A stretch of DNA of 64,000 nt from positions 1 to 64,000 of the forward strand of contig JAURXM010000040.1 of assembly GCA_030654395.1 (NCBI GenBank), given 5' to 3'. The notes beneath the pieces were generated by a model, which ran no database searches, was not told where the DNA came from, and was given only the letters and a program-made list of their open reading frames with translations. A program made the position numbers and the translations under genes. Positions 48,275-60,200 of this stretch are shown piece by piece (positions within the stretch are counted from its first letter, which is position 1; the number at the start of each line of letters is the position of its first letter). This DNA is from Aquabacterium sp. (lineage in GTDB: Bacteria > Pseudomonadota > Gammaproteobacteria > Burkholderiales > Burkholderiaceae_C).

Positions 48275-51200
48275 ATGTCAAGCCGTCGTCGCCCTACCCA
48301 ACATGCTCATGCCAAATCAAAAAACGATGCGGTCGAAACGCCTCTAAAAAAGACACTGTTGCAACGCCTGCTGGCAACCTTGGGTGGTGACAACAATACA
48401 ACATTGCTTGTCAAGACGGATATTGGCAGGAAGGTATTGCTAGAAGCCCTTGAACCCAGGCTCTATTTGTCGGCCGATTGGGCCAGCCTGAGTGGCGGTG
48501 TGTTGAGCCTGAATCTCTCCAGCGCGGACGAGCAGGTGATCGTGCGTCAAGAGGATGTGAACAACAACATCCAAATTCATATCGATGTCTCCAGGGACGG
48601 CGGAGCCACCTTCGAGACCGATACCTATGCTCAAAGCGCTGTGACGAGCATCTTGGCCGACGGTGGTGCGGGCAAGGACAGCTTCGAGTTCAAGGGCCTG
48701 TCTGCGACAGAGTTTGGCAAGCTGACCTCAGACCTCACGATCAAAGGCGAGAGCCTCACGTTAAAAGGCTCGCTCACACTAACCGGCCATGCGCTCTCGG
48801 TCACGGCCTACAACACCATCACTGTGGCCGGAAGTACCGTACTGTCGACGCGCAGTACTTCGTCCGCCAATGTGGCTGACGCGGAGTTCGCTGCATCGTC
48901 GGGCAACTCGGGTGCCATCACACTCAGCGCGCATCACATTGATGTGCAGTCGGATGCCAAGCTGTTGAGCCATGTGGTTCAGACGGGAGGCTCAACTTAC
49001 ACAGCCGGGGATCTCACCCTCAAGGTGGCTCACGATGATGCCGTTCTGGCCAACTTCCCAGTGTTGGAACTGTTTGCACCACTGCTTCTTGATGATGTGT
49101 CCATCGTGCTCACTCACGCGACGCTCAAGGGTGGTGCGGTCATTGTGGATGCTCAGTCGACCAGCCAATTGGCGAGTCCATTCCGGCCTTTTGGTGTCAA
49201 CCTGAAGACGGCGGCGATCACTGTTCAGGGCGCCTCGACAATCGATGGCAGCAGCGTCAACATCGAGGCCCATGCGGCAGACCAGAGTTTGCTGAGCCAA
49301 TTGCCTGGCATCAGCAACAATTTTGTGACGCCGCTGTCTGAGTATGCAATCTTGCCCATACCAGTCGGCCTGCAGTACCGAACGGCCACGGCGATGGTGA
49401 CCATCGATAACAGCCACATCACGAGCGTGGGCGACGTGGCTGTGATCTCTCAGGCCAAAGTGGATGGAACTGTCACGGCCTTGTCGGTGAACTCATCGAT
49501 TCCGTTCAGTGGCAGCTTGAGCGTTGTCGAAGGCAATGCCCAGATCCACCTGACCGGAACCACGTCGATTGAATCGTCACGCGACGTCCGGGTCAGTGCG
49601 GATGTGAGCAGCAAGGCCAGCGCGTTTTCTCGAACCACCAACAATCTGTTGACCACGGGTGTTGACTACGCAAAGTTTACGCCGCCAGATGCCAGTGCTC
49701 TGGGCGCTTCAGTGGCCATTAGCAAGTCCAATACAACGGCTTATGCCGAACTGGGTGAACACGCCAGCATCAAAGCAGGTGGCAACGCGGCGGTACTGGC
49801 CGCTGGGAATGTGCTGAACAAGACCAAGTCCGAAGTCGCCACCTATGCTGACGGTTTGGCGGGTGTGACCATCTCGTGGGGCTGGGACGACTCTGCGGTC
49901 ACTACCCGCGTTGATGGAAAGATCACTGCGGTTGGCAGGGCTGTTGGTCAAGAACTCACGGTTGCTGGTGTTAATGCCGTAGCCAACACGATTCATTTGC
50001 AGAATCATGGCTACAAGACCGGTGATGAAATCACGTACCACGCCGACAATTCATGGTCGCCCGATGAGCTTGTGAAATACACCGCCATTGGCGGTTTGGT
50101 CGACGGCCAGACCTACGGTGCGATCGTGATTGACAAGGACACGTTGCAGCTCACTTCGGTGCCTACCATTGCACTGAATGCTGGCCAACTCAGCGCAGGC
50201 TCAAACCAGACATTGGCTCGCAAAGCTGCCCACGTGTTTGGCCCCACGACGGCAGTTGATCTGAGCAGCGACACGATCGAAATCGTGGCTCATGGTCTGG
50301 TAACGGGGCAGGCCGTGAGCTACGGCGTGAGCGATCCGGCGCAAGCCTTGGGTGGGCTGGTCAACAACGTCTCCTATGTCGCCATCGTTGTGGATGTTAA
50401 TCACATTCAATTGGCGGCGACACCGGCCGACCAGGTTGCAGGGCGGTTCATCGATTTGACCAGTATGGGGTCGAGTGCCACGCACCTCATTGCCTTCGAG
50501 CAAGCGTCAATCACCTTCAGACCGTCGGCTGCGGTGTCCTCAGCCAATGGCACCATTACGCTCGCGAACCATGGCTTGGTCACGGGTGATGCCATGGTGT
50601 ATCGGGTTGATCCCACGATTGCAAACGTGAGTAGCCTGCCCCGTACGTCATCGTTTGCCGTGGTACCGCTGACCCGTACCTTTGACCCGTCGGTATTGAC
50701 GGATGCAGGGGGCAGTCCTGTGGATGTGGCCACCAACACCATTGCCTTGCTGTCGGGGCATGGCTTGGTGACCGGTCAGCGAGTCACCTATGCGAGCGCG
50801 AATGGAGCAGCCGTTGGTGGCCTTGTCAACGGAGACTACTTTGTTATCACTGTGGGTGATGAAACCATCAGCTTGGCATCAACCAGGGACAATGCACTCC
50901 ACGGGGGGGCGATTGATCTGACGACCATCGGCGGCGCTGGGCAGCACACCCTGACGGGGCAGTCTGTGGACGTGGTTGATAAGCTACTGGTGTCGCCAGG
51001 TCATGGTTTTGAAACGGGCCAAGCGATTCGCTACCAAACGGGGGGTGGCTCGCCGGTCCAGGGGCTCACGGGTGGGCAAATTTATTACGCCATCGCCATC
51101 AGCGATGATCTGCTGCAGCTGGCGACCACCAGGGCACAGGCATCGGCACATAGCGCCATCCAATTGGGGGCGGGGGCCACTGGTCAGACTCAGAGTTTTA

Positions 51201-54200
51201 AGACCGAAACCTTCGTTCAGTTGATGGACGTGGTCCGCAGTGGTCCTGTGGTTGACACAGCAGCAGGCACGATCGAGATCGTTGGCAACCACTTGACACA
51301 GGGGCAAGAGGTTACCTACAACAGCGGTGGTGGTGCACCCATTGGCAATCTGGTGAATGGCACTACCTACTTTGTGATCAAGCAAGGTGCCGATCACGTT
51401 CGGTTGGCCAGCACGGCTGCCAACGCGACCAATGGCGTGAGTTTGGCCTTGGGTGCTGGTGCGACCATCGGGCTGGGCGTTCATGCGCTTGATCCGATTG
51501 ACGTGAACCTGGCCATGGAGACCTTTGATCCAACGCTGGATGTTTTGATCAATGACGCGACCGACACCATTCGGCAGCTCCATCATGGCTACAAGACGGG
51601 GGACCAAATCACCTATCTGACCGGTGGCGGCACGGCCATTGGTGGTTTGGTTGACGGTCAGGCATATTTCGTCATCACCCAGGGCGCTGATCACTTTCAA
51701 CTGGCAGCAACCTTGGTTGATGCTCGGGCCAACGTGCCAACGCACGTAGCGATTGGGCTGGGCGCGACGGGTTTGGCGCAGGGTTTTGAGCGGGCCTCCA
51801 CGGCAGTCGTTGGCGATATCGCCATTGATGGCCTAGAGGATCACCAGGTCTATTTTGTGACCGTTGTTGATGCCAATACGATCAGGCTGTCGGACGTTCA
51901 AGGTGCGGTCCCCTTGCCGTTGGATGTGTCACAAGCCACTGGCACCAGCCACACCTTCACGGCCAAGAACGATCTGGCCAATGGCATCACCATTTTGGCG
52001 GACTTGAAGGCCAAGAACATTGATGCTAGCCAAGCAGGCGTGGGCAGTGCGCCCACCATCAAGGATATTTTGACCAAGCCAGAGTTGATGGCCAAGTCCA
52101 GAACCGGCCTGATTGGCAACATTGTTAAGCCGAGTGGCAATCCCGGTGAGTTTCTAAAACATCCTTTCAATGGACCTTTAGAGTCTTCCCAGGTCTTAGG
52201 AAAGGGCTTGGTCACCGTGGCCGGGGCTCTGGCGGTGAATCGTTTTGACCATGTGGTGTTGGCCGAGGTCGGCAACAAAGCGGTTCTGCAGTCGAAGGGT
52301 GATGTTTCGATCACCGCCAAAATCACGCAATCGGCGGCTCAGGTGTTCGCGCAGGGCAATGCCAGTCCCGATGGCAAGAAGAAAACATTTGTCGCGGGAG
52401 TGGCCTTGGGTCTGGGCTTTTACAGCAACAGTGCCAAGGCTGTGGTCGATGGTGGTGCCACCATTGATGCCAGTCGGGCGTTGACGGTGGATGGGCAAGT
52501 GTCATATCCCTCATTGGCTGCTAGCTATGCACAAGCTGTACAGGAGGGTAGTAACGGGACATTGGTTGCTGACATTCTCAGTGGCCGATTTGGGATCGAA
52601 AAAATCGCTAACACGATGGCCCTTAGTAAGGGGTTGGCGCCTGAATCAAAAATATCTGCTTCGGCGTCGATTAGTGTCGCGAGCTACACCAACACCGCGA
52701 GTGCCACCGTGGGTAGAGGGGCGCTCATTAACCAAGATGTGGACTATCAAAGCAGCAAACAATCGGTGACGGTGAATGCCGCGACCCACATGGACTTGGT
52801 CAATGTGGCGGGCGTTATCAATCTCAAGTTGGATGAGGCTGGCCTTCGCAATCAGTGGCTTGGTAAAGTTAGTGGCATTGCCGACTTCTACGGGACCCGG
52901 GCGGCTGGCCTGGGGTTGGGCGGATCGGCGGTGGCTCAGACCATCTCCAACACCACCATTGCGAGCATTGATGCGATCGCACGGGTTCGTACCGGAGCCT
53001 CAGGTGCTTTGCACGTCAAGGCCGACGAAGAGGTCAACACCATTGAGATCGCTGAAGCCGCAGGGAAGTCCGGCTTGGTGGGTGTTAGCGGGACGGTGTC
53101 CAGGCTGGTGCATCAATCGGTCACCCGTGCCGAGTTGGTTTCTGGGGCCGTCGTTATCGGTGGGGCTGTTGATGTCCAGGCACACAGCGATGCCAACCAC
53201 ACCAGCATCTTGGGCGGCGTTCAGGTCGCTCGCAGCGTGGGTGCTGGCGTCACGGTGGGCGTCACCGAAATTGGACGTGTGGTCGAGGCGGTGATCGGTC
53301 GACGCCAGTCCGTGTTTCAACGTGAAAGCGTGAACGGCGCGCTCGACAGCATTGCGATCAATGGGCATGGGTTCGCCACGGGAGACGAAGTCGTCTATCG
53401 CAATGCCTCCAGCAGCGATGCAGCCTTGGGTGGATTGACCAGTGATCAGCATTACTTTGTGATTGCCGTTGATGGCGATCACTTCAAGCTGGCCACCACG
53501 GCTGCGGATGCCGTGGCAGGTCATGCCATTGGGTTGAACCCCGACGGCTCGGCCAGCTACAACATGATCGAACGCGCAGGCGAGGTCGGATCAGGCAGCA
53601 CCATCAATGCGACCAGTGTGGCCTTGAATGCCAGCGCAACTGGGGCCATCTTGTCTGTCTCGGTGGCGGGGGCGGTTGCCTCCAACTCTCCCGTCCCAAC
53701 CGATGGCCAACTGTCGACGACGCAAGCCTCCCAATTGGCGATTGCTAAAAATGCATTTGCGCTGGCAGGTGATGTTGCTGTCAACACAGAGTTTGACGTC
53801 ACTCGGGCCTATATCAATGACCCCGGCACGATCTCCGTGGCGCCTCAAGGGGCCTTGAGTTTGACGGCTGAAAATACCACCAACATCCGTTCGGTGGCGG
53901 GTGCAGCATCGGGTGCGCAGGCCAGCTTTGGTGTGGCAGTGGGCTTGGCCGGTTCGTCGAGCAATAACTTGATTAAGATGATGACGGGGGCGTCTATTGA
54001 TGAGGCTGTCATCGACCGGGCTGGAAACGTCACGCTCAGTGCCACTCGCCGTGGTGAAGCGTTGGCCATTGCGGCTTCATTGAGCGCCGGCAGTGGGGTG
54101 GCCACGGCCGCCATCACGGGGTCTTCAGCGCTCAATAACGTAGACACCTGGACGCGCGCTGACGTGTTGGGCGCCCACGTGACGGCGTCTCAGCTGGACA

Positions 54201-57200
54201 TCACTGCGACCGATACGAGCAAAGTGATTGCGGGTGCGGGTGGTCTGGCTGGGGGTAAAAGCGGCTTGAACCCATTTCAGGGAGTCATCCCATCGCCCAA
54301 AGCTGCTGGGTTGGCTCTGGGGGTGTCGGTCGGAACGAACAGCATCCACAGCGAAATTGGCGCTTCGGTGCGCAGTAGTTCCACCGTTTCTCTGACGGGG
54401 CACCTGAAGGCCGAGGCCATTGCAGCGGGCACCGCAGAAGCGTACACCTTCGGTGGATCAGTCATGGTCGGAGATTTATCTGCAGCCCTGAACGGCGCAG
54501 GGTCTGGCAATGACATTCATAGCCATGTGGACGCGACGGTTTCTGGCGGAAGCACGGTCAATGCCAACGCGTTGACTTTGCACGCCAAAGACACCTCGAT
54601 CATCGTTGCCGACGCCGGCGGTTTCTCTCTGGCCGCCAGTTTGTCAAAAGTACCCGGCGCCAGCATTGCTGGGTCGATTGGCATTGGTGCAGCACGCAAC
54701 GACATTTACAGCACGGTCGAAGCCTCTGTGGATGGATCTGGGGTGGATGTCTCAGGACAACTGTCGATCCTTGCAGAGTCGATTTCGACGATCAATGCTT
54801 TGTGCCTAGGTGGCGCAGTATCGGTTGCACAGTCCAGCGGTGGGGTCGGCGGCGCCTTGGCGGGTGCCGGGGCCGGTTCTGGCAACACGACACACAATAC
54901 GATTTCAGCATCGATAGGCCATGTGGGTGCCGGTAAAAAGGTCAAAGCTTCGACGATCAGTGTCACGGCCACCGATGGCTCGGTCATCACATCGGACGCC
55001 GGTGGCGTGGGCATCTCGGTGGCTTCGTCAGCCACCGCCAGCGGTAGTTTGAGTGTGGGGGTGGCGCAGTCCACCAACACCATTACAAACACGGTGACAG
55101 CCACGATTAATGCTGCGTTGGTGGAATCTGCGGGCACGGTCTCGGTGGAGGCTCAAGAAAGCAGCACCATCGATACGCTGGGGGTGGGGGGCGCCGCCTC
55201 GGTATCGCCGGGCTCCGGTGGAGCTTCAGCGGCATTGTCGGGGGCTGGTGCAGGCGTCAGCAATGACATCGCTGCCGACATCGAGGCCTCAATCAAGGGG
55301 GGCTCTAGGGTCACAAGTAGCGCATCGGTGCCCACGGTATTTGATGCCGATGGCCAAGCCACGAATGCTGCCATTTCTGTCAAGGCCATCGACCATCAGA
55401 AGGTCTACGCGGAGGCTGTGGGTGCTTCCGTTGCTTTTGCCAATGGCGCTACTTTTGGTGGAGCCTTGTCGATTGCCGGGGTCAACATCACCAATTCGCT
55501 CCATGACACTGTCAAGAGCTTCATCGATGGGTCAACGGTTACCGCGACCGCTGGGACCGACAGTGCCATCCTAGTGTCGGCGCTTGAAACCACCAAGGTG
55601 GATGCGATTGGCGCTGCCGTGTCAATCGCCGGTGCGGTCTCCGAGGGTGCCGCTGGTGCACTGGCCGGTGGCGGCGTGGGGGCGCACACCACTGTTGAAA
55701 ATACGGTGAAGTCATATATTGCGGGGACCAGCGCCAGCAGCGTGGTTCACGCCTCGGGTACCGTTCAGGTCCTGGCAAATGACGCCCTGGCGGCGGGCGA
55801 GACGAAGACCGTGGACACCCGTATCGGTAGCGGAGTGCTGGCGGTTGGCATTGGCCAACCCGAGTCCTCTGGCGCCATGGCCATCGGCGTGACTGTGGCT
55901 GATTCGACCATCAATAACACCGTTTCCGCGTTCATTGGCGCAGCGACTGATACGCTGACAACGACGGTCACGGCGGATCACAAAAATATCGAGGTCAAGG
56001 CCAAGTCCGTGGCCAATAACGAGGTGTTGACCGTCGCCGCAGGCATTGCGGTCGGGGCGGGGGCTCTATCGGGGGTGGGCTCTGATGCCAATTCAACGGT
56101 GTCTACCAATGTAGACAGCTATGTCGGAACGACCGGGCGCCTATCCGCTGGCCAGGATGTGGTCGTGACTGCAGGGACTGACTTCACGTCCAAGGCGGTT
56201 TCTAGAGGCATTGCCGGGTTTGGGGCCATCGTTGGCGGCGCCATCGGCGTGTCATTGTCAGAATCTCACCTGGCTGGTTCAGCAAAAGCACATTTGTCTG
56301 GCGCGGTAGCTACGGCGCGCAACATTTTGGTCGAGGCCAAGAGCAAGAGCGATGTCGACAGCGATGCATTTGGTCTTGCCGGGGGGGTGGCCATCCTTAG
56401 CGTGCAAGGTGCAGGGGCTGAAGCTAAATCCTCGGTCACTACCGAGACGGATGCCTACATCAGTCAAGCCACTCTCGGAACAGCAGCACAACGCCTCAGT
56501 GGCGATGTCACAGTTCGCGCATTGACCGACGTCGATGCCGATGCCAATGCAGAAGGTATCGCTCTAGGGGGGCTCAGTATTTCAGTGGCGGGATCTCGCG
56601 CTGATGTCGTCGTGGCACCCGTGGTCAAGGCCTTTATCGGCTCGACCACCAATGCTGAAACGACCGACGCGACGACTGTCTACACCACAGGCTCCGTTCA
56701 AGTTGAGGCACTGAACAATTACCAAGTCAAACCGAGCGATTCAAGCAAGCTTGAAAAGATCCAAGACAGACTGTCCACCGCGTCAACGCTGGCGCCGGCC
56801 ATTGGTTTGATTGCCGGGTCAGGCGCACATTCCACGGTCTCGGGTACACCAAGTTTGTCCAGCTATATCGGTAAAGACGTCGTCGTCAATGCCTTGGCTG
56901 ATGTGACGGTGATGGCATTGTCCAGTCTGGACGTCCGCTCTGATGCCCACACGGGCTCGGGTGGCCTGGTTTCGGCCACAGTCGTCATCTCTAGTGCAGA
57001 TGCCAACGGTACGGTTAAGTCAGAAGTCAACGGCCGGGTGACGGCAGGGTCTAACGCTGCCACTCATTCGTACACCAACGTGGCTGCCGCACACCATTCT
57101 GCTGATGCTGAAGGCATTGGTGGCGCTGCGGTGTTTGGCGTGGTGAGTGTGGCCACCCATGCGGGCGCGGCCCCCGATGTGAAAGTGATCACCGGCAGCA

Positions 57201-60200
57201 ATGCCAACGTGATGGTCACAGGGTCAGCCTACACCGCAGGTATTGTCGAAGACCATGCCGCGACCAAGTCGCTGGCCGTAGCCATCATTCCGGTTGACAC
57301 CTCGGACGGTGGCCGGGTTGCGTCAAAAATTGCAGTCGATCAGAAAACTGGATCGTCAATTCAGACCCTGCAAGGTGGCAGCAATGAAGTCAGCACCTTC
57401 TATAACCAAAGTATTCTTCCTGTTGAAGTAACGCCCAAAAACTTGGTGCGCGATGCTTTGGCGAACACGTCTGTGAGCAGTAACTCTGGACCGACCATGA
57501 CCTCGTTGTCAGCGGTCACTGTTCTGGAGAACAGCACTGCCGTCATGGACCTCACTGCCACAGATGTGAACGGTGATACAACCACCTTCAGCATTATTGG
57601 CGGCGAGGATCAGGCTAAATTTAGGCTGGTTGGCAACAAGTTGCAGTTCATAGCTGCCCCCGATTTTGAGGCTCCGACTGATCAAGGTGCCAATAATGTC
57701 TACAAGGTCATTGTTGAGGCCCGTGACATGCGAAACGGCGCCCAAGTTGGCGGCACAGACTCCAAGTTAATCAGCGTGACTGTCAGTAACGACATCCATC
57801 ATCTGACGACATCGGACGTGGTTTCAGGCACGGAGTTGGTTAACGGTGCCGTGTCGCTCGATCAGGTGGACTCCTTGGTGGCCGCTTCTAGGTCGCGTTG
57901 GCAAGACGCTGGCTTGAGCGCTGAGCAACTGGCCAAGCTTGACAGCATCACCTATCAGGTCGCCGACCTTGAGAGTGGATACATCGGGATGTCGCAAGGC
58001 AACCAGATCACGATTGATGTCAATGCAAACCGCTTTGGTTGGTATGTAGACGGCACCCCGGATGACAACGCTGAATTCAACGTGGTGACTCAATCGTTGC
58101 TCACGGCAAAATCAAGCAGCGAGGCTTCGCACGAGATTGACTTGTTGAGTGCCTTGATGCACGAGCAAGGTCATATCTTGGGTCTCAACCACACGCAGTC
58201 GGGTGGTGACTTGATGTCTTCTCTGGTGGTCAAGGGTACGCGGGTGCTGCCCACCGACGTGACGATTTCGAGCATTGGCCTCTCATCGTCTGTTGGCGAT
58301 GAGGTGCATATGCTCAACAGCGCAGACACGCCAGACTTGAGCTCGTCAGGCAATCGTGGCGCCTCCACGATTCGTGAAATCAATTCAGAACAAACCGACA
58401 AGAGCGGCCCGGCGCCTGTGGTGGTGGTGAAGGCCACCATGGCGCCCGATATCTCCATCAACCTGGCCGAAGGCTCGACGCTGTCGACCAGCAATGGCCG
58501 GGACATCACCTTGCGCGTCAAGACCAATCTGGGCGCTAGCGCCATTGGTGGCAGCATTGAGGCCCCGATGCCCTTCTTTGGGGTGGTCGATGCGCAGGCC
58601 GTGGTCGCGGGTCATATCAACGTCTTCCTCGGTGGCAATATTCAGCACACCGGCAACTTGACGGTTGAGTTCGACACCAACAGCCATGCAACGGCCATTG
58701 GCGAAGCCATGGCCATCGGCCCTGTGGCAGGCACGGGTGTCAATACCTTTGCAAGCGTCACGCCGACCATCTCGACCTATGTCGAACCGCACAGCGATAT
58801 TCAGGTTGATGGCGACTTTGTGATTCGCACCTTGTCCCAAGCCAATGCGAATGCAGAGTCACGCGGGATCTCGGCGGCTACTGGCGTGAGCGTGGGTGCT
58901 TCACTGGCCAAGGCCGTGGTGGCGCCTACGATTCAAACCTTCATTGGGTCGGGTGCCAACATTGCGGCCACCGGCCATATCGTGGTGGAAACCTTCCACA
59001 ACGTGGATCAAAGCGGTCACTCCTTGGGCCAGGGTGCCAAAGCGGTGGCACAGGCGTCCTCGGGTGGATTGTTCTCGGGCGTTGGCGCCAGTGCCACGGC
59101 CGATAACTCTGCGAACGTGTCGGCGTATGTTGATGCCGCTGCCACGCTCTCTGCAGGCGCCAACAAGGACATCATTGTTCGTGCCTTGTCTGACAACACG
59201 GCCAATGCCAATGGTGCGGGTGTGGCAGGCGGCGGCGTAGCGGTCGGTGTTTCACTGGCCGATGCGCACAGTGGTGGCAGTACGACTGCCTATATCGATG
59301 GCAATATCAGCCAAGGCCGCCATGTCGTGGTTGAAGCCGATGCCCACAACACCGCAGACGCTATCACGCGTGCGTTCGCTGGTGGCGCTGCTGCAGGCAC
59401 GGGTGCTAGCAGCAAGGCCAATGTTGATCCAACGGTCAGCGCCTATATCGGGGACGGGCGGAGCATTGCCGTCACTGGCGATGTGGCTGTCAAGGCCGTT
59501 GCGGTGACCAATGCCAACGCGGTCGCGGACGGGACGGCTTATGGCGTTGTCGGCGCGGGAGTTTCCTTGGCTGAGGCCAAAAACACCCCTACTGTGTTGG
59601 CCAAGATCGGCAACTCAGAAGTTCATGCCGATGACATCACGGTGGGTGCATCCAACAACTCGGGTGCGAATGCTGATAAGGGTGCCCATGCGAAAACCAC
59701 AGCCTCTGTGGCCAGCGGTCTCGTGGCTGTGGGCGTGAACATCGCGGGTGCTGCGGCCAATGCCGTGGTCGACGCATCGATTGGCCGTTCCGCAACGTTG
59801 ACCTCCACCGGGGATGTTGCAATCAATGCCGTTGGCAATAACAAGGCTGATGCCAATTCATCCGGCACGGCCTACAGTGGCATCGTGGGGGTTGGTCAGA
59901 GCAAGGCGGTTGCCTCGTCATCGGGCCAAACCAAGGCCCACGCTGGGGGCGATATTGCCCAGGCAGACAACGTCGCCTTGAATGCGAGCGGGGCTTACCG
60001 CGCCGATGCCACCGGCAACTCAGCGGCTGGCGGTATCGTTGGCTTTGATGGCACGGTCACCAATGCAACGGTTAGCGGTGTGACTCAAGCCGAGGTCGAG
60101 TCGGGCGCCAAGATCCGCAACGTGGCGGGTGATGTCTCGGTGATTTCTAATGCGCAAACCGATGCCAATTCTCAAGGCACTGGCAAGCAAGGCGGCATCA

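Noticed and set aside
49985-51966. CRISPR-like or DNA-level tandem repeats
   Set aside because: Copies differ strongly in base sequence and spacing; the similarity is in the encoded protein.
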